Assembly: GCF_000144405.1 (NCBI RefSeq)
Contig: NC_014370.1
Coordinates: 563,501-627,500 of the forward strand
Length of the DNA stretch: 64,000 bases
Origin: Prevotella melaninogenica ATCC 25845
GTDB taxonomy: Bacteria; Bacteroidota; Bacteroidia; Bacteroidales; Bacteroidaceae
Reading direction: 5' to 3'
Shown here: one piece after another, positions 57,847 to 64,000 of the stretch
How the letters are laid out: the number at the start of each line of letters is the position of its first letter
Position numbering within the stretch: position 1 is the first letter of the stretch
Notes under the pieces: generated by a model
The model's input: the letters and a program-made list of their open reading frames with translations, nothing else
Told to the model about the DNA's origin: nothing
Databases searched by the model: none
Translations under genes and position numbers: made by a program

Positions 57847-59883
57847 TTATTGAACGTTTATTTTTACGTAATTGTTACTTCCTTCATAATTATTGTTTGG
57901 TCCAGAAGCATTCTCAAAGAAGATGTTACCAAATTTTGTCTTCTGTGCTTGAGTCATTGTTACGGTAATCATCTGTGAAAAACCTGCTGAATTACTTTGA
58001 CTTCCTGCATAGAATGTTGTTAAGCCTGGTATATTGCGTATATCTAATGTCGTAAGTTTGCAATGTGCTACACCTAAATATGTTAACTTAGTGTTGTTTG
58101 AAACATCAAGTGTACTTATAGAGGTCATTGGTACACGTAGGGATGTAAGGTTGGGGTTATGAGTAACATCCAATGCTGTTAACTCCTTTACATTATACAA
58201 GTCAATACTTGTAAGGTTTGGATTATTTGATATATCCAAAGAAGCCACATGTGTGTTAGATAACTGAAGGCTCTGTAAGTTAGCACCTGCGGCAGATAAT
58301 CCCTTTATTTCTTTTACTTTAGCACTTGCAAGGTTGATTTCTTTTAGTTTTGACATATTACTGAAGTCGTAAGATTCAATCTTTGATCCAGAGGCTTTAA
58401 ACGATACAAGTTCTGTCATGTCAGATAAACCAGAAAAGCTTGTAAGGCTACCGTTAGAAATACTATTGACGTGCTGCAAGTTTGGCGAATCTGTTACGTT
58501 AATGCTCTTAATGTTACCACTGTAGTATGTCTCCAGAAGAGTTAATGAAGGGAGGTTGCTTGCATCAATAGCCTCTATTGCTTTATTATGATGTGAAGAC
58601 AATATTTGTAGTTTACTATTACCTTCGAGTGTTAGCTTCTTTAGTCCATCCATATAATTAGCAGAAAGTATTGTAATCTTGTCTAACCCTTTTACATTAA
58701 TCTCTGTTACTAATGGACTCTTTTCTATTACTACTATCTCTGTGAGCTGTGGATACTTAGATAAATCTATATTGCCAGCAAGATTCTTGTTGTTGCTAAG
58801 GTTCAATCCTGTGACATTGCGATAGTATTGCAGTTCGTCAAGAGATGTTAGTTTGTCATTGTTTGCTATTGATAATACGCCCTTATAAGAAAGAATCTTC
58901 TCCAAGTTGTCTGCAGCATAAATATCCAAGTGACCATCTGCGGTTCTTGTTAAGCCTGTTACCTTTGCAGCAACAGCCTCAATCAGACCCTGGTTCTTGA
59001 GAATAAACTCTTTTGCCTTAGTAGGGTCAAGTGTCATCTCACCGAGGTTATATACCTGAGCACGCTGAATATTAACTTCTTGCTTTACTTTTTTCAAGAT
59101 AGACTTGCCATTCTGTAAAACAAAAATAAGGGTTAAACCTTGAGAAAGTTTTTGTTCAGGGAGTGCAATGTAATATGCCTTGTTTTCCTCAAGGCTTCCA
59201 GACTCTGCTGTAAGGTTTACTACTGGAGAAGCAGCACTGAATTGGTTTTGGGCAGCACTAATCTTACCATCATTAGTAAAAGTGATGGCTGATGTTATTG
59301 TACCTGCAAGATTTTCCTGTCCAACAGCAAGCAATTTAACCTGCTTTACGTCTGAAGTACCTTTGATGGTAAAGCGAAGTAAGCCGCCAACATTGTAAGC
59401 GATGAATTTCTTTCCACGCTGTGGAATGATACCAACAGAAACATTTGCCTTTGGATCAAAGCTGCCTGCAACAGCCTTCTGATTCTTAGGGAAGTCATAC
59501 TGATATTCTGCTTGAGTATTGCTCTTAACTGTAATCGTAGCCTTCTCCTGATAAGGATACATCATGAAGTAGGGGTTTGGTTGATCAGCAGCTTGTCCCC
59601 AGAAACGTACTTCACTTCCTGTTGTCGAAGTTTTAAAAGGATAGGTTTTTTTGTTGATGGCTGTATTATAGCCAATACCTATTTGGTCATTAGTCTGCCA
59701 AGTTACAGTTGAGCCGTCTGAGCCAAGTACTGTACGTGTGACAGGCTGTGAAGAGCCAGCAATAAAACTCATGTCAACCAGTTTCTCGCTGGTTGCCTCA
59801 GTGCTATCAAAGTCGTCTTGTGAGCATGATGCTGTGGTGAGAGCAAGTCCTAAACACAGCAAGTATGTCTTAAAATGTTTCAT
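57847..59883 (-). CDS. Fimbrillin-like lipoprotein fused to leucine-rich repeats
   Basis: The signal peptide has the lipobox TASC (Cys ~20). Residues ~35-290 match the fimbrillin-like (Mfa-like) fold: VTRTVLGSDGSTVTWQTNDQIGIGY (key part TWQTNDQIGI), YFMMYPYQEKATI, GGLLRFTIKGTSDVKQVKL, NKAYYIALPEQKLSQGLTLIF and a final VYNLGEMTLDP. From ~300 onward there are about 14 short LRR units of the type LxxLDISNNPNLTSIDL, ending ~640 with a beta-rich cap. It is probably a surface adhesin or ligand-binding protein. The combination of a pilin-type front and an LRR body is unusual. It follows a 54-residue gene by 51 bases and is closed by a terminator. Confidence 0.88.
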   Translation of the reverse strand: MKHFKTYLLCLGLALTTASCSQDDFDSTEATSEKLVDMSFIAGSSQPVTRTVLGSDGSTVTWQTNDQIGIGYNTAINKKTYPFKTSTTGSEVRFWGQAADQPNPYFMMYPYQEKATITVKSNTQAEYQYDFPKNQKAVAGSFDPKANVSVGIIPQRGKKFIAYNVGGLLRFTIKGTSDVKQVKLLAVGQENLAGTITSAITFTNDGKISAAQNQFSAASPVVNLTAESGSLEENKAYYIALPEQKLSQGLTLIFVLQNGKSILKKVKQEVNIQRAQVYNLGEMTLDPTKAKEFILKNQGLIEAVAAKVTGLTRTADGHLDIYAADNLEKILSYKGVLSIANNDKLTSLDELQYYRNVTGLNLSNNKNLAGNIDLSKYPQLTEIVVIEKSPLVTEINVKGLDKITILSANYMDGLKKLTLEGNSKLQILSSHHNKAIEAIDASNLPSLTLLETYYSGNIKSINVTDSPNLQHVNSISNGSLTSFSGLSDMTELVSFKASGSKIESYDFSNMSKLKEINLASAKVKEIKGLSAAGANLQSLQLSNTHVASLDISNNPNLTSIDLYNVKELTALDVTHNPNLTSLRVPMTSISTLDVSNNTKLTYLGVAHCKLTTLDIRNIPGLTTFYAGSQSNSAGFSQMITVTMTQAQKTKFGNIFFENASGPNNNYEGSNNYVKINVQ

Positions 59884-59934
59884 ATTGTTCTTTTTGATTT
59901 TATTCGTTTTTGTGATAAGTTTAATCTCTTTTGA

Positions 59935-60099
59935 TTAGAATGGTGTGTCGTCATCAGTGCCATCCTCAACTCTAAGGTTAGAATCTGTGGTCTTAGTGAA
60001 CCCCTCGTGTTGAGAACTATGCGCACTATCCATTAAGAAATCACCTTCAGTCTCCATTTTCACCAGAAGAGTGGATGGTCTTTGATATTCTTTCTTCAT
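59935..60099 (-). CDS. 54-residue protein upstream of the fimbrillin-LRR gene
   Basis: A short frame starting MKKEYQRPSTLLVKMETEGD and ending EDGTDDDTPF. It has no signal peptide and its C-terminal half is acidic. Bacteroidales genomes often have such small MKKxYxxP-type proteins upstream of surface-protein genes; I recall the pattern but know no function. It shares a transcript with the LRR gene (51-base gap). Supporting points are the intact ATG and stop, the typical start sequence, and position. It was too short for the ORF list I was given to work from, so it is read directly from the sequence. Confidence 0.7.
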   Translation of the reverse strand: MKKEYQRPSTLLVKMETEGDFLMDSAHSSQHEGFTKTTDSNLRVEDGTDDDTPF

Positions 60100-60635
60100 T
60101 TTTGTCTTGTTTAATTATCCTAATTACGCTTATAGATGTCGTAAACCCTTTGGATTCTTTTGTTATCCTTAAAGAACTTTGTTAAAATAGTCGTACTTAG
60201 TTCTCATTCTAAATACTTCTGTCAAATAACATTGTAGGGTTATGACATCACAAATGTGTATTCGGTTGTTATACTTCTTTTACCTATTCTTAAAACTTGT
60301 TGTCAAGCTCTTTATCTATTTCTTTTAGCGGAGTGCAAAGTTAGCAATTCTTCTGTAAATAGCAGATAGTCAGCTTGGAAAGTTTTTAAAACAAAAATAT
60401 AATTAACATATAAATCGTGATAGAGTTGTAGTAGTTTGCTTTTGTTAACAGTTTAATGATGGTTTATTGTCCTCTAATGTGGCTTTTATTATATGAATGA
60501 CTCGAATATGCTGTATAATCTTTTTACTTAAATACTTGACTTAAATCATGTTGATTCGATTGTCATATAACAAAGTGTTGTGCATAAAATGCACATCCAT
60601 TTAGTTTTGAACTTGTGAGAGTTGAGGAAAATATG
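60100..60635. other. Divergent intergenic region between the 54-residue gene and cca
   Basis: No gene is seen. It holds a minus-strand -7 element (60336-60343), which implies a ~230-base leader for the surface-protein operon, and the cca promoter at its right end. AT-rich throughout; no clear hairpin recognised. Confidence 0.5.
60336..60343 (-). promoter_or_regulatory. -7 promoter element of the fimbrillin-LRR operon
   Basis: TAACTTTG on the minus strand matches TAnnTTTG. It would give an unusually long leader of about 230 bases. No good -33 box. Confidence 0.4.
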
Positions 60636-60643
60636 TATCTTTG
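60613..60643 (+). promoter_or_regulatory. Promoter of cca
   Basis: TTG at 60613-60615, 20 bases, then TATCTTTG (60636-60643); the ATG follows 33 bases later. Confidence 0.65.
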
Positions 60644-60676
60644 CATGACTCTTATTATAAAAGATAACATTATTTT

Positions 60677-62101
60677 ATGCGAGATCTTTCAGATGCCGAA
60701 TTGGCACAGCTTATAAATAAAGATATATTTCATCATATTTCAACAGCAGCTGATAAACTTGGATTAGAATGCTATGTTGTAGGTGGTTACGTTCGTGATT
60801 TGTTTTTGGAACGTCCGTCAAATGACATTGATGTCGTTGTTGTAGGGAGTGGTATTCAGGTTGCAAGTGAATTGAAAGTCATCTTAGGAAAGAAGGCTCA
60901 TTTGTCTGTTTTCCGTAATTTTGGAACTGCACAGGTAAAGTATAAGAATATAGAGGTGGAATTTGTTGGTGCACGAAAGGAAAGTTATAGCCACGACAGT
61001 AGGAAACCAATAGTTGAAGACGGCACATTAGAAGATGATCAGAACCGTCGTGACTTTACGATTAATGCGATGGCGGTGTGTTTGAATAAAGCGCGTTTCG
61101 GAGAATTGGTAGACCCATTTGGAGGCATTGATGACCTTTGGGACGGTATTATCCGTACACCACTTGATCCAGATGTAACCTTCTCAGATGATCCATTGCG
61201 CATGATGCGTTGTGTTCGTTTTGCTACACAGCTTAACTTCTTCATAGAAGACGAGACCTTCGAAGCTTTGGAGCGTAATGCAGAACGAATCAAGATTATA
61301 AGTGGAGAGCGTATTGAGGAGGAGTTGAATAAGATAATGATGACAGCAACTCCAAGCAAGGGCTTTATAGAGTTGTATCGTTGTGGACTCTTACAGCTCA
61401 TTCTGCCAGAGCTTGTAGCACTTGACGTTGTAGACACAAGAAATGGACGTGCACATAAGAATAACTTCTATCACACCTTAGAAGTGTTAGATAATATTTG
61501 TAAACATACGGATAATCTATGGTTGCGGTGGTCGGCATTGTTGCATGATGTCGGTAAGGCTAAGTGTAAGCGTTGGGATGCAACAGTAGGATGGACCTTC
61601 CACAACCATAACTTTGTCGGTGCAAAGATGGTCCCAACTATCTTCCGACGTCTTAAACTTCCAATGGATAGTAAGATGAAGTATGTGCAGAAACAAGTTG
61701 ACTTACACATGCGTCCGATTGCTATTGCTGATGAGGAGGTAACTGATTCTGCTGTACGTCGTTTGATGAATGATGCAGGTGATGACATAGATGACTTGAT
61801 GACACTCTGTGAAGCTGATATAACAAGTAAGAATGCAGTTCGAAAACAACGCTTCTTGGATAATTTCCGTATTGTTCGTGAGAAACTAAAGGACTTGAAA
61901 GATCGTGATTATAAGCGTCTTTTACAACCTTGTGTTGATGGAAACGAGATTATGGAGATGTTTAATTTGAAACCAAGTAGGGAGGTCGGTGTATTAAAAC
62001 AAACACTGAAAGATGCCGTCCTTGACAATAGAGTTCCTAATGAACGTGAACCACTTTTAGCTTTATTGAGGGAAAAGGCAAAGGAACTCGGTTTGATATA
62101 G
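60677..62101 (+). CDS. cca: tRNA nucleotidyltransferase (CCA-adding family) with HD domain
   Basis: The enzyme adds or repairs the 3' CCA of tRNAs. This fits the tRNA-Pro gene in this window, which lacks an encoded CCA. The nucleotidyltransferase head shows VVGGYVRDLFLERPSNDIDVVVVGSG (key part GGYVRDL...DIDVVV, ~33-60), then RRDFTINAMAV (~120-130) and DPLRMMRCVRFATQLNF (~168-184) for RNA binding. The C-terminal half has an HD phosphohydrolase-type region (NNFYHTLEVLDN; ALLHDVGKAKC; HNHNFVGAKM). At 474 residues this matches the Bacteroidetes form. Poly(A) polymerases share the same core, but CCA activity is more likely here. Confidence 0.92.
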   Translation: MRDLSDAELAQLINKDIFHHISTAADKLGLECYVVGGYVRDLFLERPSNDIDVVVVGSGIQVASELKVILGKKAHLSVFRNFGTAQVKYKNIEVEFVGARKESYSHDSRKPIVEDGTLEDDQNRRDFTINAMAVCLNKARFGELVDPFGGIDDLWDGIIRTPLDPDVTFSDDPLRMMRCVRFATQLNFFIEDETFEALERNAERIKIISGERIEEELNKIMMTATPSKGFIELYRCGLLQLILPELVALDVVDTRNGRAHKNNFYHTLEVLDNICKHTDNLWLRWSALLHDVGKAKCKRWDATVGWTFHNHNFVGAKMVPTIFRRLKLPMDSKMKYVQKQVDLHMRPIAIADEEVTDSAVRRLMNDAGDDIDDLMTLCEADITSKNAVRKQRFLDNFRIVREKLKDLKDRDYKRLLQPCVDGNEIMEMFNLKPSREVGVLKQTLKDAVLDNRVPNEREPLLALLREKAKELGLI

Positions 62102-62135
62102 CCAATTATTGTTAAAAAAGAGGCTATAAACAGAG

Positions 62136-62205
62136 TTGGATTAAATAATAATATGTAAATTTGCACACTGAAAACTATAATGATATATCATAGTTTTCAG
62201 TGTGC
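62136..62205 (+). promoter_or_regulatory. Efflux-operon promoter overlapping a 16-bp perfect inverted repeat
   Basis: TTGG near 62136 and TAAATTTG (62156-62163) form a promoter. GCACACTGAAAACTAT (62163-62178) is mirrored exactly by ATAGTTTTCAGTGTGC (62190-62205), with an inner ATGATATATCAT. The repeat starts at the last base of the -7 box and would cover the transcription start, a typical repressor-operator position; alternatively it is a leader hairpin or the cca terminator. Confidence 0.6.
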
Positions 62206-62299
62206 TTTGCTTTCATAGTAAATTAACTTACTGTATGCAGGTTAAACATTAGTTTGTCCTGTTGAATTAAGATAAACAAAGAATATATATTAAATAAGT

Positions 62300-63634
62300 A
62301 TGAAGAAAAAAAGTATCTTATTGTCTGCTATAGCAGCAATGGTCTTGTTACTTACCAGTTGTGGTGGAGGAAAACAAAGCCTTCCAACAAGCGATGAGTA
62401 TCCAGTAATTACAATTGGTGCAGCCAATGCACAGTTGAAGACGACATTCCCAGCAACCATTAAGGGTGTGCAGGATGTTGAGGTACGTCCAAAAGTTAGT
62501 GGTTTTATCACAAAACTTTATGTACATGAAGGTGAGTATGTTCGTGCAGGACAGGTGCTCTTCGTGGTAGATAACTCTACTTATCAGGCTGCTGTTCGTC
62601 AGGCTGAAGCTCAAGTCGTATCAGCACAGAGTGGTGTTGCAGGTGCTCAGGCTCGTGTTGTTCAGGCTAATGCAAGTCTGAATTCAGCCAATGCGCAGGC
62701 TGCAACTTCACGATTGACTTATAGTAACAGTAAGAACCTTTATAATAATAAGGTAATAGGTGAGTACGAGTTGGAATCAGCAAAGAATGCGTATGAGACT
62801 GCCCAAGCTGCTGTTAGCCAAGCACAGAGTGGCGTAGCATCTGCTAATGCAGCAGTAACACAGGCACATGCTGCTGTCCGTCAGGCTCAGGCAATGCTCG
62901 CAACAGCTAAAGATAACCTCGGTTTCTGCTATGTGAAGAGTCCTGCATCAGGTTATGTGGGTAGTCTTCCTTATAAGGAGGGTGCTTTGGTTAGCGCATC
63001 TTCTGCACAGCCTGTTACCACAGTGAGCAACACTTCTTCTATAGAAGTCTACTTCTCAATGACAGAGTCTGATGTCTTAAAGCTCAGCCGTACTAATAAT
63101 GGTTTGAATAATGCTATCAAGTCTTTCCCAAGTGTAAGTTTGATGTTAGCTGATGGTACAATTTATAACCATGAAGGTGTAGTTGTTAAAACCAGTGGTA
63201 TTATAGATGCAACAACTGGTACAGTAAGTGTTATTGCACGTTTTCCTAATCCAGAACACTTGTTGAAGAGCGGTGGTAGCGGTCAGATTGTTATTGCAAA
63301 GAATAATAACCGTGCTTTGTTAGTACCACAGGAAGCTACTGTACAGGTTCAAGATAAGATCTTTGTATATAAGGTTGATGGTGATAGTAAGGTACATTAT
63401 ACCGAGATAACTGTTGACCCACAGAATGATGGCATCAATTATATTGTTACAAGTGGTCTTAAAATGGGCGACCGTATTGTGAGCAAGGGCCTTTCAAGTC
63501 TTGAGGATGGCGCAAAGATAACAGCACTTACACCTGCAGAGTATGATAAAGCCATTGAGAAAGCAGAGAAGTTGGGTGCAAATCAAGGCTCAGCATCAGG
63601 CTTCCTCAAAGCTATGAAGGGAGAAGATAAGTAA
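62300..63634 (+). CDS. RND efflux periplasmic adaptor (AcrA/HlyD family)
   Basis: A membrane-fusion lipoprotein that connects an RND pump to an outer-membrane channel. The lipobox is LTSC (Cys ~21). The beta-barrel/lipoyl region begins VEVRPKVSGFITKLYVHEGEYVRAGQVLFVVD (key part VSGFITKLYV). A helical hairpin rich in Ala/Gln (~95-205; QAEAQVVSAQSGVAGAQARV) follows, then CYVKSPASGYVGSLPYKEGALVS for the second lipoyl half and a barrel to ~370. It lies 89 bases upstream of an AcrB-type pump gene. The hairpin has Ala-rich near-repeats, longer than in E. coli AcrA. The regulatory inverted repeat lies ~95 bases upstream. Confidence 0.94.
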   Translation: MKKKSILLSAIAAMVLLLTSCGGGKQSLPTSDEYPVITIGAANAQLKTTFPATIKGVQDVEVRPKVSGFITKLYVHEGEYVRAGQVLFVVDNSTYQAAVRQAEAQVVSAQSGVAGAQARVVQANASLNSANAQAATSRLTYSNSKNLYNNKVIGEYELESAKNAYETAQAAVSQAQSGVASANAAVTQAHAAVRQAQAMLATAKDNLGFCYVKSPASGYVGSLPYKEGALVSASSAQPVTTVSNTSSIEVYFSMTESDVLKLSRTNNGLNNAIKSFPSVSLMLADGTIYNHEGVVVKTSGIIDATTGTVSVIARFPNPEHLLKSGGSGQIVIAKNNNRALLVPQEATVQVQDKIFVYKVDGDSKVHYTEITVDPQNDGINYIVTSGLKMGDRIVSKGLSSLEDGAKITALTPAEYDKAIEKAEKLGANQGSASGFLKAMKGEDK

Positions 63635-63723
63635 GTGATGGGTGATAGGTGTTGAATGATGGGTGATGATGAATTGCTTAACTCATTCGACATTTATAAA
63701 CCCTAAATAAAGAATTAGGTATT

Positions 63724-64000
63724 ATGACATTTACGAATTTTATCAAACGACCGGTATTGTCAACGGTTATATCAATCTTCTTTGTACTCTTGGGTATCAT
63801 TGGATTGATATCACTGCCTATTGAACAATATCCGAATATTGCACCTCCTACGATTTCTATTCAGACATTTTATCAAGGAGCTGATGCACAGACCGTATTA
63901 AATTCAGTTATTACACCATTGGAGGAGAGTATCAATGGTGTTGAGAACATGACTTATATGGAGTCAACAGCAACCAATGCTGGTATGGCAATGATTACTG
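63724..64000 (+). CDS. RND-family efflux transporter (AcrB-like), 5' part only
   Basis: The window ends inside this gene. The 92 visible residues start MTFTNFIKRPVLSTVISIFF, the first transmembrane helix typical of AcrB/MexB pumps. LPIEQYPNIAPPTISIQTFYQGA and ITPLEESINGVENMTYMESTA (key parts YPNIAPP and EESINGVENM) follow, matching the porter-domain start. Together with the adaptor upstream it forms a tripartite multidrug or metabolite efflux system; an outer-membrane TolC-like gene would be expected past the window end. Confidence 0.93.
   Translation, partial: MTFTNFIKRPVLSTVISIFFVLLGIIGLISLPIEQYPNIAPPTISIQTFYQGADAQTVLNSVITPLEESINGVENMTYMESTATNAGMAMIT

Noticed and set aside
63636..63676. 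Short direct repeat of GATGGGTGAT between the efflux adaptor and pump
   Set aside because: Only two or three imperfect copies in a 90-base gap, without a 22-bp period; probably chance or local slippage.

Overview
The window looks like a chromosome segment of a Bacteroidota species, most likely an oral-type Prevotella (species not determinable here; the P. melaninogenica group is a guess). Evidence: moderate GC; promoters of the Bacteroidetes type (TTTG or TTG near -33, TAnnTTTG at -7) instead of E. coli boxes; SusC/SusD-type surface uptake genes; lipoproteins and DUF families typical of Bacteroidales; BspA-type leucine-rich repeats; and type IX secretion genes (porX, porW). No phage, insertion sequence, integrase, rRNA or CRISPR array is visible. 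The gene set is largely chromosomal housekeeping plus surface-nutrition loci.

Layout. 1-8.5 kb: rsmI with a coiled-coil lipoprotein; an ECF sigma factor between two small membrane proteins; tadA; yraN; biotin ligase; pyrH; dsbD. 9.4-21.8 kb: a six-gene operon on the + strand (susC, susD, a DUF4843 lipoprotein, a PKD-like lipoprotein, and two paralogous zinc-metalloprotease-family proteins). The upstream paralogue has lost all three zinc-binding histidines while the downstream one keeps HExxHxxGxxH. This reads as a surface system for protein or peptide acquisition. 22-31.5 kb: an outer-membrane receptor, trxA, dnaE, then psd-pssA (phosphatidylethanolamine synthesis) and tsaE. 31.7-38.6 kb, minus strand: aroA, a small membrane protein, porW and porX, the last two belonging to type IX secretion and its control. 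38.7-48.5 kb: tRNA-Pro(GGG), a beta-hexosaminidase with a BspA-like front end, a TonB receptor, a purine salvage pair (xpt and a xanthine/uracil permease), and a small DUF4251/TonB_C-like cluster. 48.7-57 kb, minus strand: an MBOAT/SGNH acyl-transfer pair, xth, a lipoprotein, folE, a SPOR protein, and a continuous reading frame joining a MauE/DoxX-type membrane protein to triosephosphate isomerase, then DUF1599. 57.8-64 kb: a fimbrillin-like/LRR lipoprotein with an overlooked 54-residue upstream gene, cca, and the start of an RND efflux operon.

The most unexpected structure is between genes. At least ten intergenic stretches carry short degenerate arrays with a repeat period of 22 bp. Three sequence families are involved: GC-rich units of GTGC-N9-GCAC-N5 at five sites, AT-rich CATG-centred units at two sites, and CCTTTT/AAAAGG units at three sites. 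All lie outside genes and five sit between converging genes. I know of no description of this as a class in Prevotella, but could not search. Other points for follow-up are the active/inactive metalloprotease pair, the membrane-protein/TPI fusion frame, LRR fusions to GH20 and to a fimbrillin fold, and two promoters embedded in long perfect inverted repeats.
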